In this document: piece after piece, positions 1-6,750 of the stretch
Position numbering within the stretch: position 1 is the first letter of the stretch
Layout: each line of letters begins with the position of its first letter
Source: an uncultured Elusimicrobiales bacterium
Lineage (GTDB): Bacteria > Elusimicrobiota > Elusimicrobia > Elusimicrobiales > Elusimicrobiaceae
Direction of reading: 5' to 3'
Length of the DNA: 13,396 nt
NCBI GenBank assembly: GCA_905235355.1
Contig: CAJOLM010000018.1
Location: forward strand, 1-13,396
Made by a program: the position numbers and the translations under genes
The notes under the pieces: generated by a model
The model's database searches: none
What the model was told of the DNA's origin: nothing
The model's input: only the letters and a program-made list of their open reading frames with translations

Positions 1-1
1 T

Positions 2-433
2 GACAGCAAAAACGCTTTCACACTTATTGAGCTACTTATCGTCGTACTTATCATTGGTATTTTAACAGCTATTGCCTTGCCGCAATATCAAAAAGCGGTG
101 GTTAAGAGCCGCACATCAGAAGCACTTATTAATTTGCGGCGCATGGCAGACGCTGAAAAGCTATATAGACTGGCCAACGGAGTGTGCACAACAGATTTAA
201 GTCAATTAGGCGTTTTGGAAGAAGGGAAATATTATAGGTATTATATTGGAAACGAAACTTATTGTCACTTGCATGCTCTTAGCCAAGACGAAAATTTGCC
301 TGGTTTTGAAGGAGACCCCGCCAATGGCTTTGTCTATTGCCGGGGAACAGCCGAAAAATGCAAATTAATAGGACCTGTAGAGACCCCGTCTTGGTGTGGT
401 GATCCGTGTGACTATTATATACTGCCTTTATAA
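2..433 (+). CDS. type IV pilin / pseudopilin, 5'-truncated by the window edge
   Basis: The frame is open from the first bases of the window, so the true start lies upstream; an internal TTG at 77 is not the start. The visible N-terminus has the class III prepilin signal: a basic Lys-Asn-Ala, the cleavage point, then FTLIE with the conserved Glu at position 5 of the mature protein, followed by an unbroken hydrophobic helix ending near 'ALPQYQKAV'. This is the N-methylation/assembly helix that packs pilins into type IV pili or type II secretion pseudopili after prepilin peptidase processing. Position -1 is Ala rather than the usual Gly. The globular part is short, with six Cys residues (GVC, TYC, VYC, EKC, SWC, DPC) that could form disulfides after export. 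It is probably a minor or major pilin; which one cannot be told here. Taxonomic flavour (Elusimicrobiota) is inference. Confidence 0.9.
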   Translation, partial: DSKNAFTLIELLIVVLIIGILTAIALPQYQKAVVKSRTSEALINLRRMADAEKLYRLANGVCTTDLSQLGVLEEGKYYRYYIGNETYCHLHALSQDENLPGFEGDPANGFVYCRGTAEKCKLIGPVETPSWCGDPCDYYILPL

Positions 434-461
434 TTAACGGTCCTCTAGTTGTTTTGATAAA

Positions 462-470
462 TGCTATGAT
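462..470 (+). promoter_or_regulatory. putative extended -10 promoter directly upstream of the M3 peptidase gene
   Basis: TGCTATGAT matches an extended -10 (TGn followed by TATGAT at 465-470). No good -35 box is seen at the right distance. A transcription start about 7 bases past the -10 box would fall at about 477, exactly on the second in-frame ATG of the peptidase gene. No Shine-Dalgarno sequence lies in the 37-base gap after the pilin stop codon, so a leaderless transcript is a reasonable inference. The match is short and could be chance. Confidence 0.4.
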
Positions 471-2522
471 ATGAGTATGACGAAAAAAATCATACTCATA
501 TCTTTTTTGTGTTTCATTTTTACGGGAGCGTTTACCATGCCAAATATGTTTACCAAAGACGGGGTGTTGCAGTTTGATTATAAGGCAGCGGAGCTGGCGC
601 CTACAGAAGCCGCAGCGCGTGCACAACTGGAAAAGGATTTAGATGCTTTGGTGGCACTTCCCGACGAAACGCGCACCTTTGAAAACACCGTGCTTGCCTA
701 TGAGCGCGCGTTTGAACGCTACGGAAACGCACTGGGTATGAGCGGATTTTTGTCTTATGTTTCCACGGATAAAAATTTCCGCGATGCTGCGCTCGCCTTA
801 CAAATGGAAATGAGCCAGCACATGGTGGATATCGCCACACGGCGCGACGTGTACCGCGCCATTAAAGCGTACGCAGACACAAAACTCACGCTGGAGCCGG
901 ATCAGGCGCTACTACTTAAAGATATGATGATCGGATTTAAAAACAGCGGTATGGAATTGTCCGACAAAGACTTGGAGACCTTTAAAAATTTAAATAAAGA
1001 AAAAGCGCAATACGTTATCCAGTTTGATAAAAACGTGCAAGAGTATAAGGATTATTTAGACGTGACGGAAGAAGAATTGTCCGGCATGGGCGCAGATTAT
1101 ATTTCCAAACTGCAAAAAACCGAGGACGGCAAATACCGCATAACCTTAGATTACCCGGATTATATCCCGTTTATGCAAAACGCCGACAGCGACGCCGCGC
1201 GCAAGCAGCTGGAGTTTAAATACAACCGCCGCGGCGGGGCAGATAATGTGCAGCTGCTGGAAAAAACGCTTACGCTGCGCCGGGAAATTGCGCATCTGCT
1301 GGGCTACAAAACGCACGCGGATTTAAAATTGGAAAACCGCATGGCTAAAAATCCGCAGCGCGTATTTACCTTCCTAAAAGATTTAGAAAAACGCTTAAAA
1401 CCCATGGCCAAAAAAGAGGACAAAACCTTGCTGGCTTATAAAAATGAAAAGAAAGGCAGCAAAAGCCGCACCATTTTGCCGTATGAAAATGCATATTGGG
1501 CCACGAAGTATAAAAAAGAAAATTTAGACGTGGACCCGGAAAAAATCAAAGAGTATTTTCCGTCTGATGTGGTGATTAGCGGCATGCTGGATTTGTTTGG
1601 CAATTTGTTTGGGATTACTTTTGAGCCGGTCCATATCCCGGTGTGGCACCCGGACGTAAAAGCTTTTAAAGTAGTCAATAAATCAGACGGCGCGCTGGTG
1701 GCTTATTTTTATATGGATTTGTATCCGCGCGAAGGCAAATATAAACACGCCGCGTGTTTTGATTTAGTGGGCGGGCAGGAAAAAGAGGACGGCACGTGGC
1801 AAATCCCGTTTGTGGCGATTGTAGCCAATGTAAACAAACCGTCCAAAAATACGCCGTCGCTACTAAAACACAATGAAGTGACCACTTTGTTTCACGAGTT
1901 CGGGCACGTGCTGCACAATGCCTTAACCAAAGCGCGCTACAGCGCGCAATCGGGCACGAGCGTCAGCTGGGACTTTGTAGAAGCCCCCAGCCAAATGCTG
2001 GAGCGCTGGGCGTGGCACCCAGAGGTGCTTAAAAAAATCAGCAAGCATTACAAGACAGGGGAGCCGCTGCCGGACGAAATGCTGCAAAAAATGCTGGCTG
2101 CCAAAAATTATGGCTCCGGCGGAGTTTACTTGCGCCAAAACTTTTTTGCGCAATATGATATGACGCTGCACACCGCGCCCAAAACCTTAGACAGCACCAA
2201 AACATATTTTGATTTAACCAAAAAAATCCGCATGCTGCCGCTGACCAAAAACACGTATCCGCAGGCGTCTTTCGGGCACATTATGGGCGGCTATGATGCC
2301 GGGTATTACGGGTATTTGTGGTCAGAAGTAATTGCGCAGGATTTCTTTCATGAATTTGAAAAGAACGGCGTATTTAATACGGATTTAGGTTTAAAGTTCC
2401 GCCGCGAAATTTTGGAAAAGGGCGGCACGGTGGAAGAAACGCAAATGGTGCAAAATTTCTTGGGCCGCAGCGAAGAAATCGGCCCGTTCCTAAAAGCCAT
2501 TGGGTTGGAGGAAAGCAAATGA
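471..2522 (+). CDS. M3 family zinc metallopeptidase (oligopeptidase A / peptidyl-dipeptidase Dcp type), probably exported
   Basis: A 683-residue protein, the usual length for the OpdA/Dcp/thimet oligopeptidase family, which cleaves short peptides in an enclosed cavity. The zinc site is complete: HEFGH with His475, Glu476 and His479, and the third ligand Glu504 in 'FVEAPSQMLE', 25 residues after the second His as in thimet oligopeptidase. The substrate-binding 'GYDAGYYGYLWSE' loop lies at about 607-619. The first ~23 residues (Lys-Lys, then a hydrophobic stretch) look like a signal peptide, suggesting a periplasmic location as for E. coli Dcp; a good signal peptidase site is not obvious. ATG codons occur at 471 and 477, with no Shine-Dalgarno before either; 477 is a credible alternative. 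The stop codon overlaps the next gene in ATGA. Endo- versus dipeptidyl-carboxypeptidase activity cannot be decided by eye. Confidence 0.93.
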   Translation: MSMTKKIILISFLCFIFTGAFTMPNMFTKDGVLQFDYKAAELAPTEAAARAQLEKDLDALVALPDETRTFENTVLAYERAFERYGNALGMSGFLSYVSTDKNFRDAALALQMEMSQHMVDIATRRDVYRAIKAYADTKLTLEPDQALLLKDMMIGFKNSGMELSDKDLETFKNLNKEKAQYVIQFDKNVQEYKDYLDVTEEELSGMGADYISKLQKTEDGKYRITLDYPDYIPFMQNADSDAARKQLEFKYNRRGGADNVQLLEKTLTLRREIAHLLGYKTHADLKLENRMAKNPQRVFTFLKDLEKRLKPMAKKEDKTLLAYKNEKKGSKSRTILPYENAYWATKYKKENLDVDPEKIKEYFPSDVVISGMLDLFGNLFGITFEPVHIPVWHPDVKAFKVVNKSDGALVAYFYMDLYPREGKYKHAACFDLVGGQEKEDGTWQIPFVAIVANVNKPSKNTPSLLKHNEVTTLFHEFGHVLHNALTKARYSAQSGTSVSWDFVEAPSQMLERWAWHPEVLKKISKHYKTGEPLPDEMLQKMLAAKNYGSGGVYLRQNFFAQYDMTLHTAPKTLDSTKTYFDLTKKIRMLPLTKNTYPQASFGHIMGGYDAGYYGYLWSEVIAQDFFHEFEKNGVFNTDLGLKFRREILEKGGTVEETQMVQNFLGRSEEIGPFLKAIGLEESK

Positions 2523-3358
2523 ACATAATTATCGGTATTGACGTGGGTGGCTCCACTACCAAGATTGTGGGCTATTATGAAAACGGCAAATTAATTGGCC
2601 GCTTGCAGGTGGAAGCAGCCGATCCGCAAACCTCTGCCTATGGCGCGCTGGGTAAATTTATTAGTAAAAATAAATTGGACCTGTCCCAAGTGAAACAAAT
2701 TGTGCTGACCGGGGTTGGGTCGTCTTTGTTTAAAAAAGAAATTTACGGCATCCCGGCGGTGCATGTGGATGAATTTCAGGCCATTGGGTTGGGCGGCCTG
2801 GCATTGTCTAAAAAGGCGGAAGCGTTGGTAATCAGCATGGGCACAGGTACTGCTTTGGTGCGCGCAGATAAACACGGCATCAAGCACATTGGCGGTACAG
2901 GTGTGGGCGGCGGAACAGTGCTGGGGCTGTGCGGTGCTTTGTGTAACGCGCGGTCTTTTGACACGATAGTAGAAATGGCGCATAAAGGAAATTTGCAAAA
3001 AGTAGATTTGCATGTTTCCGATATTAGCGCGCGGGATATTTCCACGTTAACAGCGGAAGTGACCGCCTCCAATTTTGGCAAAATGGCCGACGGCTGCACA
3101 CCGGAGGATTTGGCGCGCGGAGTAGTCAATATGGTGTTTCAGACTATTGGTATGCTGGCGGTATTTGCCTTGCGTAATGACACCATTAAGGATGTGGTGG
3201 TAACCGGAAATTTAAGCACAATGCCGTGCGCGGCAGAACTTTTTAAACAGGTAGAACAACTGTATAAAATTAGGTTTACTATTCCGCCGTACTCCATTTA
3301 TGCCACAGCCACCGGCGCGGCGTTGCTGTACATTTATAAAAACGGGAAGAAAAGATGA
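2519..3358 (+). CDS. coaW: type II pantothenate kinase-like protein (CoaW / Fumble family)
   Basis: A 279-residue ASKHA-fold kinase. It would phosphorylate pantothenate with ATP, the first committed step of CoA synthesis, in the cytoplasm. Visible motifs: phosphate-1 loop 'GIDVGGSTTKI' (about 5-15), 'VDEFQAIGLGG' with Glu85 as candidate catalytic base, phosphate-2 'SMGTGTAL' (about 106), 'HIGGTGVGGGTVLGL' (about 123), 'LTAEVTASNFGKM' (about 176-188) and the adenosine-loop 'VVVTGNLSTMP' (about 227). The GTGVGGGTxLGL and TASNFG signatures are those of type II PanK rather than general BadF/BcrA ATPases, the main alternative. Length fits the compact bacterial form (S. aureus CoaW type). It starts inside the stop of the peptidase gene (ATGA) with GGAGG upstream and ends in a second ATGA overlap with the prenyl synthase gene, so translation is likely coupled both ways. 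Confidence 0.8.
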   Translation: MNIIIGIDVGGSTTKIVGYYENGKLIGRLQVEAADPQTSAYGALGKFISKNKLDLSQVKQIVLTGVGSSLFKKEIYGIPAVHVDEFQAIGLGGLALSKKAEALVISMGTGTALVRADKHGIKHIGGTGVGGGTVLGLCGALCNARSFDTIVEMAHKGNLQKVDLHVSDISARDISTLTAEVTASNFGKMADGCTPEDLARGVVNMVFQTIGMLAVFALRNDTIKDVVVTGNLSTMPCAAELFKQVEQLYKIRFTIPPYSIYATATGAALLYIYKNGKKR

Positions 3359-4179
3359 ACGCAGATCAAGCGGCTTATAAAAAATCCAGTTTCGGCCCGG
3401 CCTTTTTATTTCTAGATAAAAAGCGGCGGCAGGCACTTGCCACGTATTATTCTTTTTGCCGCCTGATGGATGATATTGCTGACGAGCCCGGCGTGCCGGA
3501 CCGTGCCAAAGAGCTGGCCTTTTGGCGCAAGGAAATAGACCGCGCATTTAAGGAAGAAGCCGAAACAAAATTGGGTCAAGACATAGGCCGCCTAGCCCGG
3601 CATTTTTCTATGCCACAGGACCGTTTTTTGCTGCTGATAGAAGGCATGGAAGCAGATGTGCACGCAGAGCCGTATGAAAATTTGGGCGCGCTTCGCTGGT
3701 ATTTATGGCGTGTAGCCGGAATTGTGGGGCTGGCAACTTTAGATATTTTGGGTATTAAGGGCCCTAAAGCAGAAGAACTGGCCTATGCACTGGGGTCGGC
3801 CGTGCAGCTGACCAACATTGTGCGGGATGTGCATGAGGACGCACAACTGGGCCGGGTGTATTTGCCGCAAGATTTGCTAGCTAAATACGGCCTTACGCGA
3901 GAGGATGTATTGCAAAACACGCGCCCGCAACAACTGGCGCAGGCTTTGCAGGAACTGGCGCAAGTATCTAAAAATTATTACAAGCAAGCCGCGCAGATTA
4001 TGCGCGCCTTACCGCAGCGGAAAACAATGCCGTGCCGGGTAATGGGTTTAGTTTACCGGGCAAATCTTGCTAAAATAGAAAGGACGGGATTTGTATTTTC
4101 ACATACAATTAAACTTTCCCGCGCGGAAAAAATTACACAAGGGATTTATGCATTATTTCAAAAAGATTTTGCTTATTAG
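3355..4179 (+). CDS. squalene/phytoene synthase family protein
   Basis: A 274-residue head-to-head prenyltransferase of the trans-isoprenyl diphosphate synthase superfamily. These enzymes join two prenyl diphosphates (farnesyl or geranylgeranyl) through a cyclopropyl intermediate to give squalene, dehydrosqualene, presqualene diphosphate or phytoene. Both Mg-diphosphate binding Asp motifs are intact: 'MDDIADE' with Asp39, Asp40 and Asp43, and 'NIVRDVHEDAQLGRVYLPQD' with Asp158 and Asp162. The C-terminal 'IERTGFVFSHTIKLSRAEK' is also typical. No membrane segment is evident. The flavour is closest to the HpnC/HpnD/CrtB group, but the product cannot be assigned: no desaturase, hopanoid cyclase or carotenoid gene lies in this window. 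Start is the ATG overlapping the coaW stop (ATGA), preceded by GGAAG; the last 32 bases overlap the following gene in another frame. Confidence 0.9.
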   Translation: MNADQAAYKKSSFGPAFLFLDKKRRQALATYYSFCRLMDDIADEPGVPDRAKELAFWRKEIDRAFKEEAETKLGQDIGRLARHFSMPQDRFLLLIEGMEADVHAEPYENLGALRWYLWRVAGIVGLATLDILGIKGPKAEELAYALGSAVQLTNIVRDVHEDAQLGRVYLPQDLLAKYGLTREDVLQNTRPQQLAQALQELAQVSKNYYKQAAQIMRALPQRKTMPCRVMGLVYRANLAKIERTGFVFSHTIKLSRAEKITQGIYALFQKDFAY

Positions 4180-5482
4180 TTTGCTGATTGGCTGTGTGGG
4201 AAGTGCCGCGGCGCAAAACGGTTTGTCCGGCTGTTTAGAGCAGGGCAAAAAAGAATTTGCCGCGCGGGATTACACACATGCCAAAACTACCTTTGAACGC
4301 TGTCTGTCTTATGACAGGGCCAATGTTGATGTGCTGCTTAGTTTAGGCGGAGTGTGCTTAACACAAGACGATTTGCAAAATGCTAAGAATTATTTTTTAA
4401 CGGCACTAAAATATATGGAGAGGAAATCTCCGTACTGGTCTTACACCTATTCTATGTTAGGTGACATCGCGCTAAAACAGCAGCGCAACCAGGAAGCCAT
4501 GAATTATTATAACCAGTCGCTGGTGTATAACAAGGCTAATGTCAATTCGCTGGTGGGCAAAGGGGTTATTACCGAAGCGCAAGGAGATCAAAATGGGGCA
4601 GCTGCTGTTTATCAAACAGCACTAGCGGTAGAGCCGCTTAATTTGGTAGCGCGCAAACGCTTAATTGCCCTGGAGCCAATTTATTTTACAGATGCAGAAA
4701 TATTAGAGGCACTAAAACAACGCTATGCGGTGCTGCCGGATAAAGAAACACTGTCGGACACAGACCGGGATTTGTTTTACAAAATTCACGCAGCCGAGCA
4801 ACGCGGCGGAATTGACTATTTAAAAGGGCATTATCCGGTTATGCCACCTGATTATATCGCCACTTTATTTCAAGACACCAGTTTTGCGCGCGAAGTACTT
4901 ACACTGAGCGGATACAATGCTATGCAAAAACAAATCGGGCAAGATGCTTTTGCTGTATTTCAAAAAGCAGGTGTGCGCACCCAAGATGTATTTGATTTGC
5001 GCGACTTAAAAGGAAACAAAATTTTCTTGCCGGACAGCACCCTTAACAAAAGCGGTATGTATGTGTATAATGAGGCGCTGCAGGGGCGAAAAGCATATTT
5101 GCTGCCGTCAGAATCGGTTCCGCCAACCCAAGCATATTTAGATAAAGTGGCTGCGCAAATCAAAAAATTAAATGAAAATGGATATAAAGAGATTTCCCGC
5201 ACGGAGTTGGCACTGATTAAAAAACAGACCAACTGTTCCGAAGAAACCTTGCGCAAACATATGGGATTATATGTGTTGCCTGTGACAAAAAACAACTTGC
5301 GCTATTTCGTGATTGCTTATAATACATCCGATCAACGCAAGGGAGTGCCCTGGTATTATGTGGCATCATCGCGTGCGCGTACCAATCCGACGGTCACCGT
5401 GCCGCGCAACAGTTTGGCAGAAATGTATGCGTCCTGGAACTACAAATTGTGTAGTTCTGTAGACGGGGAATTGTTAGAATAG
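4148..5482 (+). CDS. TPR-repeat protein, exported or lipid-anchored, C-terminal region unknown
   Basis: A 444-residue protein. The start is chosen at ATG 4148 because AAGGG precedes it by four bases and the product then begins with a clean signal peptide ('MHYFKKILLISLLIGC'); an upstream TTG at 4091 would bury that signal behind 19 residues. Two processing routes are possible: lipobox Leu-Ile-Gly-Cys16 (lipoprotein) or signal peptidase I after Ala20-Ala21-Ala22. Residues about 30-165 hold roughly four tetratricopeptide repeats, alternating small residues and ending in 'ALAVEPLN'-like helices, a protein-protein interaction scaffold. Residues about 170-444 contain no motif I recognise; they are soluble, mixed alpha/beta in look, with two Cys (Cys359 region 'QTNCSEE' and near the C-terminus 'KLCSS'). 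It is last in the operon, followed by a terminator. Role in envelope assembly or pilus biogenesis is only a guess. Confidence 0.8.
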   Translation: MHYFKKILLISLLIGCVGSAAAQNGLSGCLEQGKKEFAARDYTHAKTTFERCLSYDRANVDVLLSLGGVCLTQDDLQNAKNYFLTALKYMERKSPYWSYTYSMLGDIALKQQRNQEAMNYYNQSLVYNKANVNSLVGKGVITEAQGDQNGAAAVYQTALAVEPLNLVARKRLIALEPIYFTDAEILEALKQRYAVLPDKETLSDTDRDLFYKIHAAEQRGGIDYLKGHYPVMPPDYIATLFQDTSFAREVLTLSGYNAMQKQIGQDAFAVFQKAGVRTQDVFDLRDLKGNKIFLPDSTLNKSGMYVYNEALQGRKAYLLPSESVPPTQAYLDKVAAQIKKLNENGYKEISRTELALIKKQTNCSEETLRKHMGLYVLPVTKNNLRYFVIAYNTSDQRKGVPWYYVASSRARTNPTVTVPRNSLAEMYASWNYKLCSSVDGELLE

Positions 5483-5498
5483 GTAACAGATTTTATCC

Positions 5499-5540
5499 TA
5501 TACATAAGCGGCTTTTTACAAGCCGCTTTATTTATGTATA
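5499..5540 (+). terminator. Rho-independent terminator closing the peptidase-TPR operon
   Basis: A perfect 9-bp stem AAGCGGCTT (5506-5514) / AAGCCGCTT (5520-5528) encloses loop TTTAC and runs into TATTTAT, a T-rich tail. An outer 7-8 bp pairing, TATACATA (5499-5506) with TATGTATA (5533-5540), can extend the hairpin around the T-rich bulge, so it may also work weakly on the minus strand. It begins 16 bases after the TPR gene stop codon. Confidence 0.88.
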
Positions 5541-5570
5541 GCAGCGCAAATTGTCATACAACGCAAGGTA

Positions 5571-5648
5571 TAAGACATAGCACCTTGGCCGCACGAGTGG
5601 TTGCGGTGTCTTTACAGATATGAGTATAAAATCTAATACTATGTCTTA
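5571..5648. repeat. 78-bp element bounded by a perfect 10-bp inverted repeat, with an internal hairpin
   Basis: TAAGACATAG (5571-5580) is the exact reverse complement of CTATGTCTTA (5639-5648). Between them lies a second small hairpin, CCGCA (5589-5593) / TGCGG (5602-5606) with an 8-base loop, and further weak pairings such as AGTAT / ATACT. It sits between the operon terminator and pheS. It could be a structured RNA, a regulator binding site, or a small MITE-like insertion (a TA dinucleotide lies at each outer edge if the repeat is read as 8 bp). Its function is unknown. It lacks a T-loop, so it is not a tRNA despite its length. Confidence 0.55.
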
Positions 5649-5679
5649 AACTTTCCCCGCCAAGCCGTAAATAATAAAG

Positions 5680-5690
5680 TAAAATATAGT
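5680..5690 (+). promoter_or_regulatory. putative -10 region immediately before pheS
   Basis: Two overlapping -10-like boxes, TAAAAT (5680-5685) and TATAGT (5685-5690), end only 4-9 bases before the pheS ATG at 5695, with no Shine-Dalgarno sequence in between and no clear -35. A start from either would give a leaderless or nearly leaderless mRNA. An alternative weaker promoter is TTGCGG (5601-5606), 18-bp spacer, TATAAA (5625-5630), which would give a leader of about 58 bases. Confidence 0.4.
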
Positions 5691-5694
5691 ATCT

Positions 5695-6741
5695 ATGACT
5701 ATACAAGAATTTCAAACTGTCTGCTCTCAACTGGAGCAAGAATATACCGCTAAAATTGCGGCAGCGGCTGATTTAAACGCCGTGGAAGAATTGCGCGTGG
5801 CTGCCTTGGGGCGCAAAGGCGCGCTGACGGAACTGCTTAAAAATCTGAAAGATTTTTCTATAGAAGATAAAAAGACGGCCGGGCCTTTGGGTAATGCCTT
5901 AAAAGCCGCTTTGACTGCTGCGTTGGAAGATAAAACAGCGGCATTATCCGCCGCGGCGCTTAACGAGGAATTAAACCGCGTGCATTTGGATTTAACTTTG
6001 CCGGGGCGTCCGTTGGCGCGCGGCAAACGCCACCCGCTGTCTATTGCCCAAAAACGCATGACTGATATTTTATCTAGCCTGGGGTTTACGTGGGCGGAAG
6101 GTCCGTGGGTAGAGGACGAACGTCACAACTTTGATATGCTTAATATCCCGCTGCATCACCCGGCGCGCGACGCGCAAGATACGTTTTTTGCGCAAACCGG
6201 CTCGCCGCTTTCTATGGTGTTGCGCACGCATACGTCTAATGTGCAAAGCCGTTTTATGGAAAAACACCAGCCGCCGCTGCGCATTATGGCGCCGGGGCGC
6301 GTGTTCCGCAACGACAGTTTAGACGCCACGCACAGCCCAGTTTTTCATCAAATTGAAGGCTTGTATGTGGACGAAAATGTCAGCATGGCCGACCTTAAGC
6401 GCGACCTGAGCGCTTTTATGAAAGGGCTATTGGGGGATAAGACGGAAATCCGCTTTCGTCCGTCGTTCTTTCCGTTTACAGAGCCCAGCGCCGAAGTGGA
6501 TGTAAAGTGTGTTTTCTGCGGCGGCAAAGGCTGCAATGTGTGCAAAGGCTCGGGCTGGATTGAAATGTTAGGCTCGGGTATCGTGCATCCGAACGTGCTG
6601 AAAAATTGCGGCATTAATCCGGAAAAATACAGCGGCTACGCCTTTGGTATGGGTGTGGAACGCTTGGCTATGATGCTGGTAAACATTAATGATATCCGCA
6701 CATTTTATGAAAATGATTTGCGCATACTCAAACAATTTTAG
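5695..6741 (+). CDS. pheS: phenylalanine--tRNA ligase alpha subunit
   Basis: A 348-residue catalytic subunit of the (alpha-beta)2 class II synthetase that charges tRNA-Phe in the cytoplasm. Order seen: an N-terminal helical coiled-coil arm rich in Ala/Glu/Lys (about 1-95) that contacts tRNA; 'AEGPWVEDERHNFDML' (about 130-146, motif 1 region); 'LRTHTSNVQSR' (about 173-183); motif 2 'GRVFRND' with 'HSPVFHQIEGLYVD' (about 201-223); a Cys cluster Cys272-x2-Cys275-x4-Cys280-x2-Cys283 followed by 'GWIEMLGSG', seen in many PheS proteins and possibly metal binding; and motif 3 'FGMGVERLAMM' (about 316-326) near the C-terminus. Length is normal. It heads the long operon; pheT follows 9 bases later. 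No Shine-Dalgarno precedes the ATG. Confidence 0.98.
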   Translation: MTIQEFQTVCSQLEQEYTAKIAAAADLNAVEELRVAALGRKGALTELLKNLKDFSIEDKKTAGPLGNALKAALTAALEDKTAALSAAALNEELNRVHLDLTLPGRPLARGKRHPLSIAQKRMTDILSSLGFTWAEGPWVEDERHNFDMLNIPLHHPARDAQDTFFAQTGSPLSMVLRTHTSNVQSRFMEKHQPPLRIMAPGRVFRNDSLDATHSPVFHQIEGLYVDENVSMADLKRDLSAFMKGLLGDKTEIRFRPSFFPFTEPSAEVDVKCVFCGGKGCNVCKGSGWIEMLGSGIVHPNVLKNCGINPEKYSGYAFGMGVERLAMMLVNINDIRTFYENDLRILKQF

Positions 6742-6750
6742 AGGCAGAAT

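Noticed and set aside
4091..4147. Upstream TTG start for the TPR gene, preceded by AGGACGG
   Set aside because: It would add 19 residues in front of a clean signal peptide and lengthen the overlap with the synthase gene to 89 bp; the ATG at 4148 with AAGGG is better.
5571..5648. Possible tRNA or T-box, because the element is 78 nt with a long closing stem, has a GAGTGGT stretch recalling a tRNA D-loop, and lies upstream of an aminoacyl-tRNA synthetase
   Set aside because: There is no TTC-type T-loop, no proper anticodon arm and no CCA; the closing stem is 10 bp rather than 7. The T-box consensus TGGNACCGCG and an antiterminator/terminator pair are also absent.
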